This document shows positions 56,811 to 64,000 of a stretch of 64,000 bases of DNA, one piece after another. Position 1 is the first letter of the stretch. Every line of letters starts with the position of its first letter. The stretch spans positions 310,001 to 374,000 of the forward strand of contig NZ_CALPBZ010000003.1 in NCBI RefSeq assembly GCF_943181415.1. Direction: 5' to 3'. A model generated the notes under the pieces. The model saw only the letters and a list, made by a program, of their open reading frames with translations, had not been told where the DNA came from and did not search any database. Origin of the DNA: Microbacterium sp. Marseille-Q6648 (GTDB lineage Bacteria; Actinomycetota; Actinomycetes; Actinomycetales; Microbacteriaceae). A program made the position numbers and the translations under genes.

Positions 56811-56973
56811 CGCGGCAGGTTCCGGCATCCGCGCCACATCGCGGCAGCCGAGTCACACCGCCGCGGCAGGTTCCGGCATCCGCGCCACATCACGGCAGCC
56901 GAGTCACACCGCCGCGGCAGGTTCCGGCATCCGCGCCATCGATCGGTGTAGCGGATGCCGCGAACTGCCGCGG
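56811..56973. repeat. 51-bp tandem repeat ending in a long hairpin (locus B)
   Basis: Units start at 56811, 56862 and 56913; the first two are almost identical. The third passes into a hairpin with 23-nt arms (56912-56934 and 56951-56973), mostly paired, and a 16-nt loop GCCATCGATCGGTGTA. It lies between coaA and the convergent Cys-rich gene, so it may also end both transcripts. Same design as 21874-22017. Confidence 0.88.
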
Positions 56974-57041
56974 TGGGAGTCGCGCGCCCGTCGCGAGCGG
57001 AACCGACAGCCGGCCCCGCCGCGGATGCGGACTGACGGGAT

Positions 57042-57206
57042 CTACCCGCGGGCGAAGAGCTTCGCGAAGAACCCGGACGAGGGCGCCTGGTCGTGGCCCT
57101 GGCAGCGCTGCGAGTTCGGGATGCCCCGCAGCACCTGGTCGACGTGCTGACCGCAACCGGCCCACGTGGTCTTTCCGCAGGTGCGGCAGCTGACGGCTCG
57201 GCACAT
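57042..57206 (-). CDS. Small Cys-rich protein, candidate copper-regulated
   Basis: Protein of 54 residues starting MCRAVSCRTCGKTTWAGCGQ, with Cys at 2, 7, 10, 18 and 35 and His at 21 and 38, then a basic/aromatic tail FFAKLFARG. The CxxC pair and further thiols could bind a metal. Homologues with the same CRxCGKxTWxGCGxH core are annotated only as hypothetical in actinobacteria, as far as I recall. AGGAGAG precedes the ATG. Its promoter contains a perfect CsoR-type palindrome between a TTCACC-like -35 and a TATTAT -10, the same layout as copZ. Function unknown; copper or zinc binding is inference. Confidence 0.85.
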   Translation of the reverse strand: MCRAVSCRTCGKTTWAGCGQHVDQVLRGIPNSQRCQGHDQAPSSGFFAKLFARG

Positions 57207-57254
57207 GGGTGCTCTCCTGTTCTGCGCGACGACGATCGTCCGCGCTACGTGGAG

Positions 57255-57260
57255 ATAATA
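57255..57260 (-). promoter_or_regulatory. -10 box for the small Cys-rich gene
   Basis: TATTAT on the minus strand, leaving a leader of about 42 bases; overlaps the CsoR-type palindrome by three bases. Confidence 0.55.
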
Positions 57261-57273
57261 CCCCCGGGGGTAT
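57258..57273. promoter_or_regulatory. CsoR-type operator (perfect palindrome)
   Basis: ATACCCCCGGGGGTAT, perfect over 16 bases. It fits the CsoR pattern better than either copZ site. It lies in the promoter spacer of the Cys-rich gene and about 36 bases upstream of the ppx/gppA -10 box. Confidence 0.75.
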
Positions 57274-57308
57274 CTATCGGTGAAATCGGCGGGGGGACTC
57301 CGCACCAC

Positions 57309-57314
57309 TACCCT
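57309..57314 (+). promoter_or_regulatory. -10 box for Ppx/GppA phosphatase (leaderless)
   Basis: TACCCT, 6 bases before the GTG at 57321. Confidence 0.4.
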
Positions 57315-57320
57315 TGGTCC

Positions 57321-58265
57321 GTGCGCTTGGGAGTCCTCGACATCGGGTCGAACACCGTCCATCTGCTCGTCGCCGACGTCCGGCCCGGCGGTCGGCCCCT
57401 CGCGGCGACCAGTCAGCGCACGGTGCTGCGCCTGATGCGCTATCTCGGACCCGACGGCGAGATCACCGACGAGGGTGTCGCCGCGCTCGTGTCCGCGGTG
57501 TCGGAGGCGCGCCGGGTCGCCGCCGCCGAGAACGTCCACGAGCTCCTCGCGACGGCGACCTCGGCCGTTCGCGAGGCCGCCAACGGCACCGAGGTCATCG
57601 CCCGGATCGAGGAGGCCCTCGGGCAGCCCCTCCAGGTGCTCGGCGGCGAGACCGAGGCGCGCTACACCTTCCTCGCCGTCCGCCGGTGGTTCGGCTGGTC
57701 GGCGGGGCAGATCCTGCTGTTCGACATCGGCGGCGGGTCGCTCGAACTGGCCGCGGGCGGCGACGAGCTGCCCGACGTGGCCGAGTCGGTGCCGCTGGGC
57801 GCCGGCCGCATGACCGTGCAGTTCCTGCCGGACGATCCGCCGGGCGCCGACGCGATCGACGCCCTGCGCGCGCACGCGGCAGGGGTGCTCGCGCCGGTCG
57901 CCGAACGCTTCTCCGCCCAGCCGCGGCCCGATCACGTCGTCGGCTCGTCCAAGGCGATCCGCTCGCTCGCCAAGCTCGCCGGCTACCCGGTGCCCGGCTG
58001 GTCGGGCATCGAGCGCATGGTGCTCCCCCGCAAAGAGCTCAAGGCGTGGATCCCGCGGCTCGCGCGCATCCCCGCCGACACGCGGCAGGAGCTGCCCGGC
58101 ATCACCGCCGACCGGACGTTCCAGATCGTCGCGGGCGCGGTGGTGCTGCACCAGGCCATGAAGGCCATGGATGTCGAGGAGCTCGAAGTCTCGCCGTGGG
58201 CGCTTCGCGAAGGTGTGCTCCTGCGCTACATCGAGTCGCTCAGCTGGAACGCTCCGGGCGCGTAG
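57321..58265 (+). CDS. Ppx/GppA family exopolyphosphatase
   Basis: Phosphatase of 314 residues of the sugar kinase/Hsp70 fold, acting on polyphosphate or pppGpp. LGVLDIGSNTVHLLVADV (about 3-20) and LFDIGGGSLELA (about 133-144) are the two phosphate motifs; ATATSAVREAANG has the catalytic region. The short length matches the actinobacterial single-module form. GTG start chosen for the family N-terminus and the -10 box; earlier in-frame codons are unsupported. Overlaps the GH32-like gene 3' end by 26 bases. Confidence 0.92.
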   Translation: MRLGVLDIGSNTVHLLVADVRPGGRPLAATSQRTVLRLMRYLGPDGEITDEGVAALVSAVSEARRVAAAENVHELLATATSAVREAANGTEVIARIEEALGQPLQVLGGETEARYTFLAVRRWFGWSAGQILLFDIGGGSLELAAGGDELPDVAESVPLGAGRMTVQFLPDDPPGADAIDALRAHAAGVLAPVAERFSAQPRPDHVVGSSKAIRSLAKLAGYPVPGWSGIERMVLPRKELKAWIPRLARIPADTRQELPGITADRTFQIVAGAVVLHQAMKAMDVEELEVSPWALREGVLLRYIESLSWNAPGA

Positions 58266-59211
58266 CACCCTTCGCGACCAGTCGGTCTCCGTGCCAGGCC
58301 ACCGGCATCGGGTCGGTGACTCCGCCCACGAATCGTCCCTCGTCGTCGGCGTGGCGGAATGCGAACAGCAGCCACTGCCCGTCCTCGCGCCGCCGCAGCA
58401 GACGCCCGACGTACAGCGAGTCGTCGGTGAGCGGGTAGGCGGCGCTGATGTCGAACGGACCGAGCACGCTGTCGGCCGTCACCGCCCACGTGCCGCCGCG
58501 GGACCCGCGCCGCGCTGGGGTGGCCTGGCCCTCCAGGCATGAGAACAGCAGCACCGGGCGCCCGTCGACCACCTCGACCTGGAACACCTCGAGCTGACCG
58601 AAGCCGTCGTCGCTCGGGACCGACAGCGGCTCGCGCAGCTCCCAGTCGCGCAGGTCGGCCGACCACGCGTGGCCGACGACGCCGCGACCGTCGACGGGAC
58701 CCTCGGGCGCGCGTGCGGTGATGAGCATGTGCCAGCCGTTCCGCTCGGGATCGGCGAACACCCAGGGGTCGCGGAAGGCCTCGTCATGCCACGCGTCGCT
58801 GTCGAGCTTCTCGTACCAGGGCCCGGTGGCCTCGAGCACCGGCCCCCCGGACTTCGTCCACGTCAGCAGGTCGCGGGAGGTCGCATAGCCGATGCGCTGG
58901 ATGTTCTTCCCGTTCTCGGCCAGCGACGAGCCCGTGTAGAAGAGGAACCACGTGCCGTCCGGGTGACGGATGACCGACCCCGTCCACGTGGCGAGGTCGT
59001 CGAACGCGGGGGCGTCGCTGCGCACGAGGGCGTCGGCGACCTGCGTCCACTCGACGAGGTCGGTCGAGACGGCGTGGCCGATCGAGGCGCGGTAATGGCG
59101 CGCGTCGGGGTCGTGCAGCGCGCGTGAGGCGTACAGGAAGAACAGGTGGTACGTCTCGCCGTCGTCGGCGAACCAGTAGTCCCACACCCAGGAGCCGGGG
59201 AGGTCGAACAT
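58240..59211 (-). CDS. Glycoside hydrolase family 32-like protein
   Basis: Five-bladed beta-propeller hydrolase of 323 residues. The blade-1 site reads VWDYWFADDG in place of the usual WMNDPNG; FRDPWVFAD (about 148-156) is the RDP motif and FGQLEVFQVE (about 204-213) stands where the EC acid/base motif lies. No signal peptide, so it would act on imported sugars. Last gene of the sugar operon, 17 bases after a PfkB kinase gene. A fructosidase or sucrose-type activity is likely but the altered motifs leave room for another clan-J activity. Confidence 0.82.
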   Translation of the reverse strand: MFDLPGSWVWDYWFADDGETYHLFFLYASRALHDPDARHYRASIGHAVSTDLVEWTQVADALVRSDAPAFDDLATWTGSVIRHPDGTWFLFYTGSSLAENGKNIQRIGYATSRDLLTWTKSGGPVLEATGPWYEKLDSDAWHDEAFRDPWVFADPERNGWHMLITARAPEGPVDGRGVVGHAWSADLRDWELREPLSVPSDDGFGQLEVFQVEVVDGRPVLLFSCLEGQATPARRGSRGGTWAVTADSVLGPFDISAAYPLTDDSLYVGRLLRRREDGQWLLFAFRHADDEGRFVGGVTDPMPVAWHGDRLVAKGATRPERSS

Positions 59212-59228
59212 GGTGAATCCTTCGGTCG

Positions 59229-60191
59229 TCAGCGCGCGCTGGGCGCGGGGGTATGGGGGTGCGTGTCGAGCGGGTCGAGCTCGTCGCGGCGGGGTGGGTC
59301 GGCTCCGGGCCGCGAGACGGTGATGGCCGCGGCGCGGGCTGCGCGTCGCAGCATCCGTTCGAGGTCGTCGGGCCGGATGCCGCCCCCCGGCGCCCGCAGG
59401 CGGCCGGCGGTCGCGTCGAGCGAGACCAGGCCGTCGACGATCGCGCCCATGAAGGTGTCGCCGGCGCCGACGGTGTCGACGACGGCGGTTCGGACGGCGG
59501 GGATGCGGTGCACGCCGTCGGCGGTCACCGCGAGGGCGCCCTCGCCGCCGAGGGTGAGGACGACGAGCGCGGGACCGCGCCGCTGCCACTCCTGCGCGAC
59601 GTCTTCGACGGCACGGCCCGGGTGGAGCCACCGCACGTCCTCGTCGCTGGCCTTGACGACGTCCGCGAGCGAGATGAGCTCGTCCACCCGCGCACGCACG
59701 GCTGCGGGATCGTCGACGAGCGACGGGCGGATGTTGGGGTCGTACGTGACCGTCGCGGACGACCGCAGGCGTCGGACCAGCGCGACGACCTGGCCGGCGC
59801 CCGGCTCGATCACCGCGGCCACCGAGCCGATGTGCAGGATGCCCGCGGATGCCGCGGCCTCCCCCGCGGCATCCGCGGCCAGGTCCCACTCCAGGTCGAA
59901 CTCGTAGCGCGCGGCGCCGGTGGTGTCGAGGCGGGCAATCGCGGTCGAGGTGCGGGGCGCCGGAGTCGCGGTGACCTCGACGCCCGACGCGGCGAGCCAG
60001 CCGCGGATGCGCCGGCCGTGGTCGTCATCGGCGAGGCGGGTGATCAGCAGCGGGTCGCGTCCGAGGCGCCCGAGGGTGAGTGCGACGTTGGCGGGGCTGC
60101 CGCCCGGAGCTTCGTCGACGGTGCCGTCGACGCGGTGGACCACGTCGACGAGCGCCTCGCCCACCACGACGATGCGCGATCCCCCGGTCAT
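59229..60191 (-). CDS. PfkB family carbohydrate kinase, probable fructokinase
   Basis: Ribokinase-fold kinase of 320 residues. VVVGEALVDVVHRVDG and APGGSPANVALTLGRLG (about 29-45) form the sugar site, and VDTVGAGDTFMGAIVDGL (about 240-257) holds the catalytic Asp and anion hole. GSPANVA is typical for fructokinases. ATGA overlap with the permease. Together with the GH32-like enzyme it suggests intracellular release and phosphorylation of fructose. Confidence 0.9.
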   Translation of the reverse strand: MTGGSRIVVVGEALVDVVHRVDGTVDEAPGGSPANVALTLGRLGRDPLLITRLADDDHGRRIRGWLAASGVEVTATPAPRTSTAIARLDTTGAARYEFDLEWDLAADAAGEAAASAGILHIGSVAAVIEPGAGQVVALVRRLRSSATVTYDPNIRPSLVDDPAAVRARVDELISLADVVKASDEDVRWLHPGRAVEDVAQEWQRRGPALVVLTLGGEGALAVTADGVHRIPAVRTAVVDTVGAGDTFMGAIVDGLVSLDATAGRLRAPGGGIRPDDLERMLRRAARAAAITVSRPGADPPRRDELDPLDTHPHTPAPSAR

Positions 60192-61090
60192 CCCTTCACC
60201 CCGCTCGCGGCGATGCTCGAGACGAACGCCCGCTGGAACACCAGGAAGACGATGAGCACCGGCAACGTGATGAGCGACGTGTAGGCCATGACCTCGCCCC
60301 ACGCGGTGTTCAGCTGGAAGAAGTACTGCATGCCGACCATGACCGGGCGCAGCTCCTCCTTCTGCACGACCATGAGGGGCCACAGGTACTGGTTCCACGC
60401 CGGGAGGAAGGTGAGGATCGCCACGGTCGCGAACGCCGGTCCCGACAGGGGCACGAGGATGCGGCGATAGATCGTGAACCAGCTCGCACCGTCGATGCGC
60501 GCGGCCTCGTCGAGGGACTTCGGGATCGTGGAGAAGTACTGCGTGAACAGGAAGATCGAGAACGCGTTCGCGATGAACGGGACGATCTGGACCTCGTAGG
60601 TGTTCAGCCAGCCGAAGTCGTACTTGAGGATGCCGCCCTCCATCACGAGCGTCGGAAGCTGAGCGACCCAGTAGACCATCGGCACCGCGATCGTCTCGAA
60701 CGGGACGATGAGGGTGGCGATGACGATCGCGAGGACGACGAAGCGGCCCTTCCACTCCAGGCGCGACAAAGCGAACCCGGCCATGGAATTCACGACCAGT
60801 CCGAGCCCCACGGTCAGCACGGTGACGAGCACCGAGTTGAACAGGAACTGCGCGACGGGCACGCGGTCGAACACCCCGAAGTAGTTGTCGAGGCTGATGT
60901 CGCCGACGGGCAGGAACGCCATGGGCGAGTCGATGTCCTGCAGGATCTGCGCGTCCGGCTTGAGGCTCGAGACGAACATGAACACCAGCGGGAACAGGAA
61001 CAGGATGCCGAAGAGCGACATCGTGACGTAGAGCGCGATCTTGCCGCGGATGCGGTGGGACGACTCGCTCTGGGGCTTGGTGGCGGACAT
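60188..61090 (-). CDS. Carbohydrate ABC transporter permease (MalG type)
   Basis: Inner-membrane subunit of 300 residues with six hydrophobic helices. The EAA coupling loop DEAARIDGASWFTIYRRILVPL lies at about 194-215. The N-terminal soluble tail is short, as in MalG-type CUT1 permeases. One base after the MalF-type permease gene stop-start junction and in ATGA overlap with the kinase gene. Confidence 0.95.
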   Translation of the reverse strand: MSATKPQSESSHRIRGKIALYVTMSLFGILFLFPLVFMFVSSLKPDAQILQDIDSPMAFLPVGDISLDNYFGVFDRVPVAQFLFNSVLVTVLTVGLGLVVNSMAGFALSRLEWKGRFVVLAIVIATLIVPFETIAVPMVYWVAQLPTLVMEGGILKYDFGWLNTYEVQIVPFIANAFSIFLFTQYFSTIPKSLDEAARIDGASWFTIYRRILVPLSGPAFATVAILTFLPAWNQYLWPLMVVQKEELRPVMVGMQYFFQLNTAWGEVMAYTSLITLPVLIVFLVFQRAFVSSIAASGVKG

Positions 61091-61091
61091 G

Positions 61092-62033
61092 TCAGTCCTT
61101 CTCTCGCGTCAGCCGGCGCTGGATGAGCGCGATGATGAGCACGGCCACGAAGAAGATCAGCGAGATCGCGGCGGCGTAGCCGATCTCCTGCTGCTCGTAG
61201 CCCTTGCGCACGGCGTGGAAGACGATGGTGGAGGTGGAGTTCACGGGACCGCCCTGGGTCATGACGTCGATCTGGACGAACAGGCCGAGGGCCGCGATGG
61301 TGATGGTGACCAGGACGAAGACCATGGTGGGGCGAAGGCCCGGCCAGGTGACGTTGGTGAACTGGCGCCAGGGGCTCGCGCCGTCCATCTTCGCGGCCTC
61401 GTAGAGCTCCTCGGGGATGGTCTGCAGCCCCGACAGCCAGATGATCATGTGGAACCCGACGGCCTGCCAGATCGACAGCACGATGATGGCACCGAGCGCG
61501 GTGTCGGGGTTGTTCAGCCAGTCGGTGCCCTGCCAGGCACCGAACGTGACGGCGTCGATGAGCGAGTTGATGAGCCCGTCGCGCTGGTACATGAACTTCC
61601 ACAGGATGGACACCACGACGATCGAGGTGACGACCGGGATGAAGAAGATCACGCGGAACGCGGTGACCCCGCGCATCCGGCGGTTGACCAGCACCGCCAG
61701 CAGCAGTCCGATGCCGGCCTGAACGGGGACGACCACGAGGGCGAACAGCGCGGTGTTCCATGCCGACTGCACGAAGACGGGGTCGGCGGCGAAGGCGCGG
61801 ATGAAGTTGTCGAAGCCGACGAACCGCGGCGGGTTCGGCGAGATGAGTCGAGCGTTGGTGAACGACAGGGTGAAGGCGAGGATCACCGGGATGATCAGGA
61901 ACAGGACCAGCAGGATGCCCGCGGGGGCGATCATGCCGAATCCGGCCCAGGTCTCTCGGCCCCGGATGGAGCGGAAGCGACGGGAGGCGCGCCGAGGCTG
62001 CTCGGCTGCGACCGTCGGAGGTGTGACAGTCAT
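61092..62033 (-). CDS. Carbohydrate ABC transporter permease (MalF type)
   Basis: Partner permease of 313 residues, six hydrophobic helices beginning near residue 33. EAA loop EELYEAAKMDGASPWRQFTNVTWPGL at about 207-232. An in-frame extension upstream is basic low-complexity and ignored; the ATG at 62033 begins MTVTPPTVAAEQ. Separated from the binding-protein gene by 66 bases that contain a strong hairpin. Confidence 0.95.
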   Translation of the reverse strand: MTVTPPTVAAEQPRRASRRFRSIRGRETWAGFGMIAPAGILLVLFLIIPVILAFTLSFTNARLISPNPPRFVGFDNFIRAFAADPVFVQSAWNTALFALVVVPVQAGIGLLLAVLVNRRMRGVTAFRVIFFIPVVTSIVVVSILWKFMYQRDGLINSLIDAVTFGAWQGTDWLNNPDTALGAIIVLSIWQAVGFHMIIWLSGLQTIPEELYEAAKMDGASPWRQFTNVTWPGLRPTMVFVLVTITIAALGLFVQIDVMTQGGPVNSTSTIVFHAVRKGYEQQEIGYAAAISLIFFVAVLIIALIQRRLTREKD

Positions 62034-62051
62034 GGTGTGCTCTTCTCGAGC

Positions 62052-62085
62052 GCGCCGGCGGGAGCGGGATCGCCCCCGCCGGCGC
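62052..62085 (-). terminator. Intercistronic hairpin between binding protein and permease
   Basis: Stem of 15 pairs with one mismatch (GCGCCGGCGGGAGCG on the left) and a GGAT loop, 15 bases after the binding-protein stop. Such hairpins usually stabilise the upstream message and lower permease expression. Confidence 0.75.
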
Positions 62086-62099
62086 ACCTGGATGATGGG

Positions 62100-63389
62100 C
62101 TAGAAGCCGTAGCCGTCGTTCGAGGCGATGTTCGCGTCGATCTCGGAGACGGCGCGGTCGAGCGTCTCTTGGACGTCGGCGCCGTTCATGATGTCCTTCG
62201 CGGCCGTCTCGAAGGTGGTGGAGATCACCGCGTAGGCGGGGGTCTCGGGGCGCAGCACCGCGTACTCCTGCGAGAACTCCACGAACGGGCGCAGCTCGCC
62301 GTCGTCACCGAAGTACTGCGACGCCTGGGCGGCGCCCTCGGTCGCGGGGATCACGAACTGCTTGTCGGCGAACTCGGTGATGTACTCGTCCTGGAAGCTG
62401 AACTCCAGGTAGGCGCGGGCACCCTCGGGGTCGTTGCACTCGGACGAGATCGCCCACTGCCACGAGCCGCCGCCGATCTTCGGGCCGGTGCCGAGGTCCG
62501 GCGGGGGCAGGATGAGCAGGTCGTCGCCGACCGATTCCAGCGCCGCCGGGGCGTTCCAGACGCCGGTGTAGCTGAGGGCCACCTCGTCGTCGACGAACTC
62601 CTGGTTGCCCACCGTGCCGCCGTTGCCGGCGTAGCCGTCGGCGAAGAGCCCGGCGAACCACTCGCCCCATGCGACGGCCTCGGGGCCGTTGAGCACGCCG
62701 TCGGCGCTGAGCATGGAGTCGCGGTCGATGAGATCGCCGCCGAAGCTCTGCACGAAGGGCGAGTACGCGTACGGCCACCACTCGCCGGTGTCTTCGGCGC
62801 CGATGTCGAGCGGGGTCTCGTATCCGGCATCCTGAAGCGTGGCCAGCACCTCGCCGAACTCGTCCTGGGTCCAGGGCTCGTCCATGGTGGGGATCCGGAT
62901 GCCGTTCTCGGTCAGCACCGACTCGCGGGCGAAGATCGACAGTGCGGCGTCCCAGTAGCCGGCCGAGTAGATCTCGCCGTCCCACACGCCCACGGCGGTG
63001 GGCAGCAGCGAGTCGGTCAGCTCGGTGGGCAGGCCCAGCGGCTGGAGGTAGCCGGCCCACGCCCAGTTCGGCATGATCGGACCGTCGAGGTCGAGCAGGC
63101 AGGGCAGATCCCCGGATGCCGCGGCGGCGACGATCGCGTCGTTGTAGGCGCCCTGGGGGAAGGACTCCTGGACGACTTCGTAGTCGTCCTGCGAGTCGTT
63201 GAAGTCGGAGATGATCCGTTCGTAGACCTCGAGCTCGGCCGGGTTCCCGGCGGAGTGGGTCCACATCGTGAGCTGGGTGCGGCCGTCCTCGGTCGTGGCG
63301 TCGCCCTGACCCGCCTGCCCGCATCCGGTCAGGGCCAGAGCCCCGACGAGTCCTGCCGATACGAAGATCGGCGTCGTCCTGCGCATCAT
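62100..63389 (-). CDS. Carbohydrate ABC transporter substrate-binding lipoprotein
   Basis: CUT1 binding protein of 429 residues. Lipoprotein signal peptide with LTGC (Cys23). TQLTMWTHSAGNPAELEVYERIISDFN is the usual domain start; FPQGAYNDAIVAAAASGDLPCLLDLDGP and WPYAYSPFVQSFGGDL lie near the cleft. AAGGAAA precedes tandem ATG codons (63389 and 63386); the first is chosen. Ligand is unknown; operon content suggests a fructose-containing oligosaccharide. Confidence 0.94.
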   Translation of the reverse strand: MMRRTTPIFVSAGLVGALALTGCGQAGQGDATTEDGRTQLTMWTHSAGNPAELEVYERIISDFNDSQDDYEVVQESFPQGAYNDAIVAAAASGDLPCLLDLDGPIMPNWAWAGYLQPLGLPTELTDSLLPTAVGVWDGEIYSAGYWDAALSIFARESVLTENGIRIPTMDEPWTQDEFGEVLATLQDAGYETPLDIGAEDTGEWWPYAYSPFVQSFGGDLIDRDSMLSADGVLNGPEAVAWGEWFAGLFADGYAGNGGTVGNQEFVDDEVALSYTGVWNAPAALESVGDDLLILPPPDLGTGPKIGGGSWQWAISSECNDPEGARAYLEFSFQDEYITEFADKQFVIPATEGAAQASQYFGDDGELRPFVEFSQEYAVLRPETPAYAVISTTFETAAKDIMNGADVQETLDRAVSEIDANIASNDGYGF

Positions 63390-63406
63390 TGTGGTTTCCT
63401 TTTCTT

Positions 63407-63432
63407 GGTGCTCCACTCCCGCGTGGAGCACC
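63407..63432. promoter_or_regulatory. Inverted repeat upstream of the sugar-binding protein
   Basis: GGTGCTCCAC with its perfect complement and a 6-nt loop, 17 bases before the ATG. It could be the LacI-type operator, a terminator for the regulator gene, or an mRNA-stabilising hairpin. Confidence 0.5.
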
Positions 63433-63466
63433 GGTCGGGGGGCGCCGTCGGCGACCCTTCGGTGTG

Positions 63467-64000
63467 TCAAGCCCGTCGCCGGTTCTGTTTGCCGACATGC
63501 GCCGGCGGCGGGCCCACGGAGTCTCGTCGGATGACGGGGCACTCCATCAGGTGCGTGACGTCCTCGTCCCCCGCGCGGACGCCGAGCGCGACCTCCATCG
63601 CCCAGCGCCCCATGTCGTAATGGGGCAGCGCGATCGTGGTCAGTGGGGGGTCCTGCTCCGCGGCGATCAGCTGCTGGTCGTCGTACCCGACGACCGAGAG
63701 GTCTCGCGGAATCTCGAGGCCGCGGTGGTGCGCGGCGGTGTAGACGCCGACGGCCATGCGGTCGTTGAAGCAGAAGATGCCGGTGGGACGCTGGTCCTCG
63801 GGCAGCTCCAGCAGCCGGTCGGTGGCGATGCGGCCGCCGCGGGCCGTCGTCTCGGCGCGAACGTGGAGCGCCGGGTCCACCGCGATGCCCGCATCGGCGA
63901 GCACTTCGAGGTAGCCCTCATGGCGCAGCGCCGACGCGATCGGGGCGTCGTCGGTGTCGATGTAGGCGATGCGTCGGTGACCGGCGGCCACGAGTTCGCG
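63467..64000 (-). CDS. LacI family transcriptional regulator (5'-truncated by window edge)
   Basis: The C-terminal 177 residues of a LacI/GalR-type repressor are visible; the helix-turn-helix lies beyond the window. AAGHRRIAYIDTDDAPIASALRHEGYLEVLADAG and GIFCFNDRMAVGVYTAAHHRGLEIPRDLSVVGYDDQQLIA are the sugar-binding core, and LTTIALPHYDMGRWAMEVAL the dimer side. Directly upstream of the sugar ABC operon on the same strand, so it is the likely local repressor. Confidence 0.93.
   Translation of the reverse strand, partial: RELVAAGHRRIAYIDTDDAPIASALRHEGYLEVLADAGIAVDPALHVRAETTARGGRIATDRLLELPEDQRPTGIFCFNDRMAVGVYTAAHHRGLEIPRDLSVVGYDDQQLIAAEQDPPLTTIALPHYDMGRWAMEVALGVRAGDEDVTHLMECPVIRRDSVGPPPAHVGKQNRRRA

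Noticed and set aside
56811-56973. Possible CRISPR array because of regular ~51-bp spacing.
   Set aside because: Units are repeated whole, without variable spacers, and there are no cas genes in the window.
61041-63620. Plus-strand frame of over 800 codons across the sugar operon.
   Set aside because: It spans three well-supported genes on the other strand and has no recognisable domain.

Overview
The window is a high-GC stretch of an actinobacterial chromosome. GTG and TTG starts are frequent, genes are tightly packed with many ATGA/GTGA overlaps, and the gene families (SURF1, DUF3817, DUF2277, GuaB3, CsoR, stand-alone LigC and LigD-polymerase proteins, dual CIRCE upstream of groES) fit Microbacteriaceae, most likely Microbacterium or a close relative. 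The genus is inferred from general family knowledge, not from a search. About 59 protein genes are supported, one of them frameshifted and two cut by the window edges. One intact insertion sequence is present. I see no tRNA, rRNA, CRISPR array or prophage, and no gene-free stretch longer than about 250 bases.

Layout. 1-5.3 kb: sucCD (TCA cycle), an FAD/Rieske oxidoreductase divergent from a TetR regulator, and an acyl-CoA dehydrogenase. 5.4-11.8 kb: an AI-2E-type permease, the ATP-dependent ligase LigC convergent with a LigD-type polymerase/primase, an SseB-like protein and a large secreted repeat protein. 12.0-13.1 kb: an IS481-family element with a clear 6-bp target duplication, inserted exactly at the pcrA stop codon. 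13-22 kb: pcrA, a CHAD protein with a membrane partner, a DUF998-like membrane protein, and a three-gene operon (acyl-CoA dehydrogenase-like, PIG-L deacetylase fused to a NodS-like methyltransferase, glycosyltransferase) that looks like an uncharacterised glycoconjugate pathway. 22-31 kb: an ABC exporter, a glycerophosphodiesterase, a BI-1 family protein, a frameshifted TAP-like hydrolase coupled to a second LigD-type polymerase, and a GT4 glycosyltransferase.

31-37 kb is a guanine-nucleotide block (guaA, guaB3, guaB) with SURF1, DUF3817 and DUF2277. 37.5-43.1 kb holds livHMGF convergent with its binding protein. 43.3-46.2 kb is copZ-copA-csoR under CsoR-type operators. 46-58 kb holds rarD, an orphan groES with two CIRCE operators, a THUMP-like methyltransferase, the tsaD-rimI-tsaB-tsaE (t6A) genes with alr and acpS, glmS, coaA, a 54-residue Cys-rich protein and a Ppx/GppA phosphatase. 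58-64 kb is a sugar operon: LacI regulator, binding protein, two permeases, PfkB kinase and a GH32-like enzyme, probably for fructose-containing oligosaccharides.

Three signals cut across the window. First, at least 19 genes start 6-7 bases after a TANNNT hexamer, so much of the transcription appears leaderless. Second, the copper operator seen upstream of copZ recurs, with the same placement relative to the -10 box, in front of the 54-residue Cys-rich protein, suggesting an undescribed member of the copper regulon. Third, the word GGATGCCG/CGGCATCC is strikingly common, both inside genes and in two intergenic tandem repeats that end in the same kind of hairpin with related 16-nt loops.
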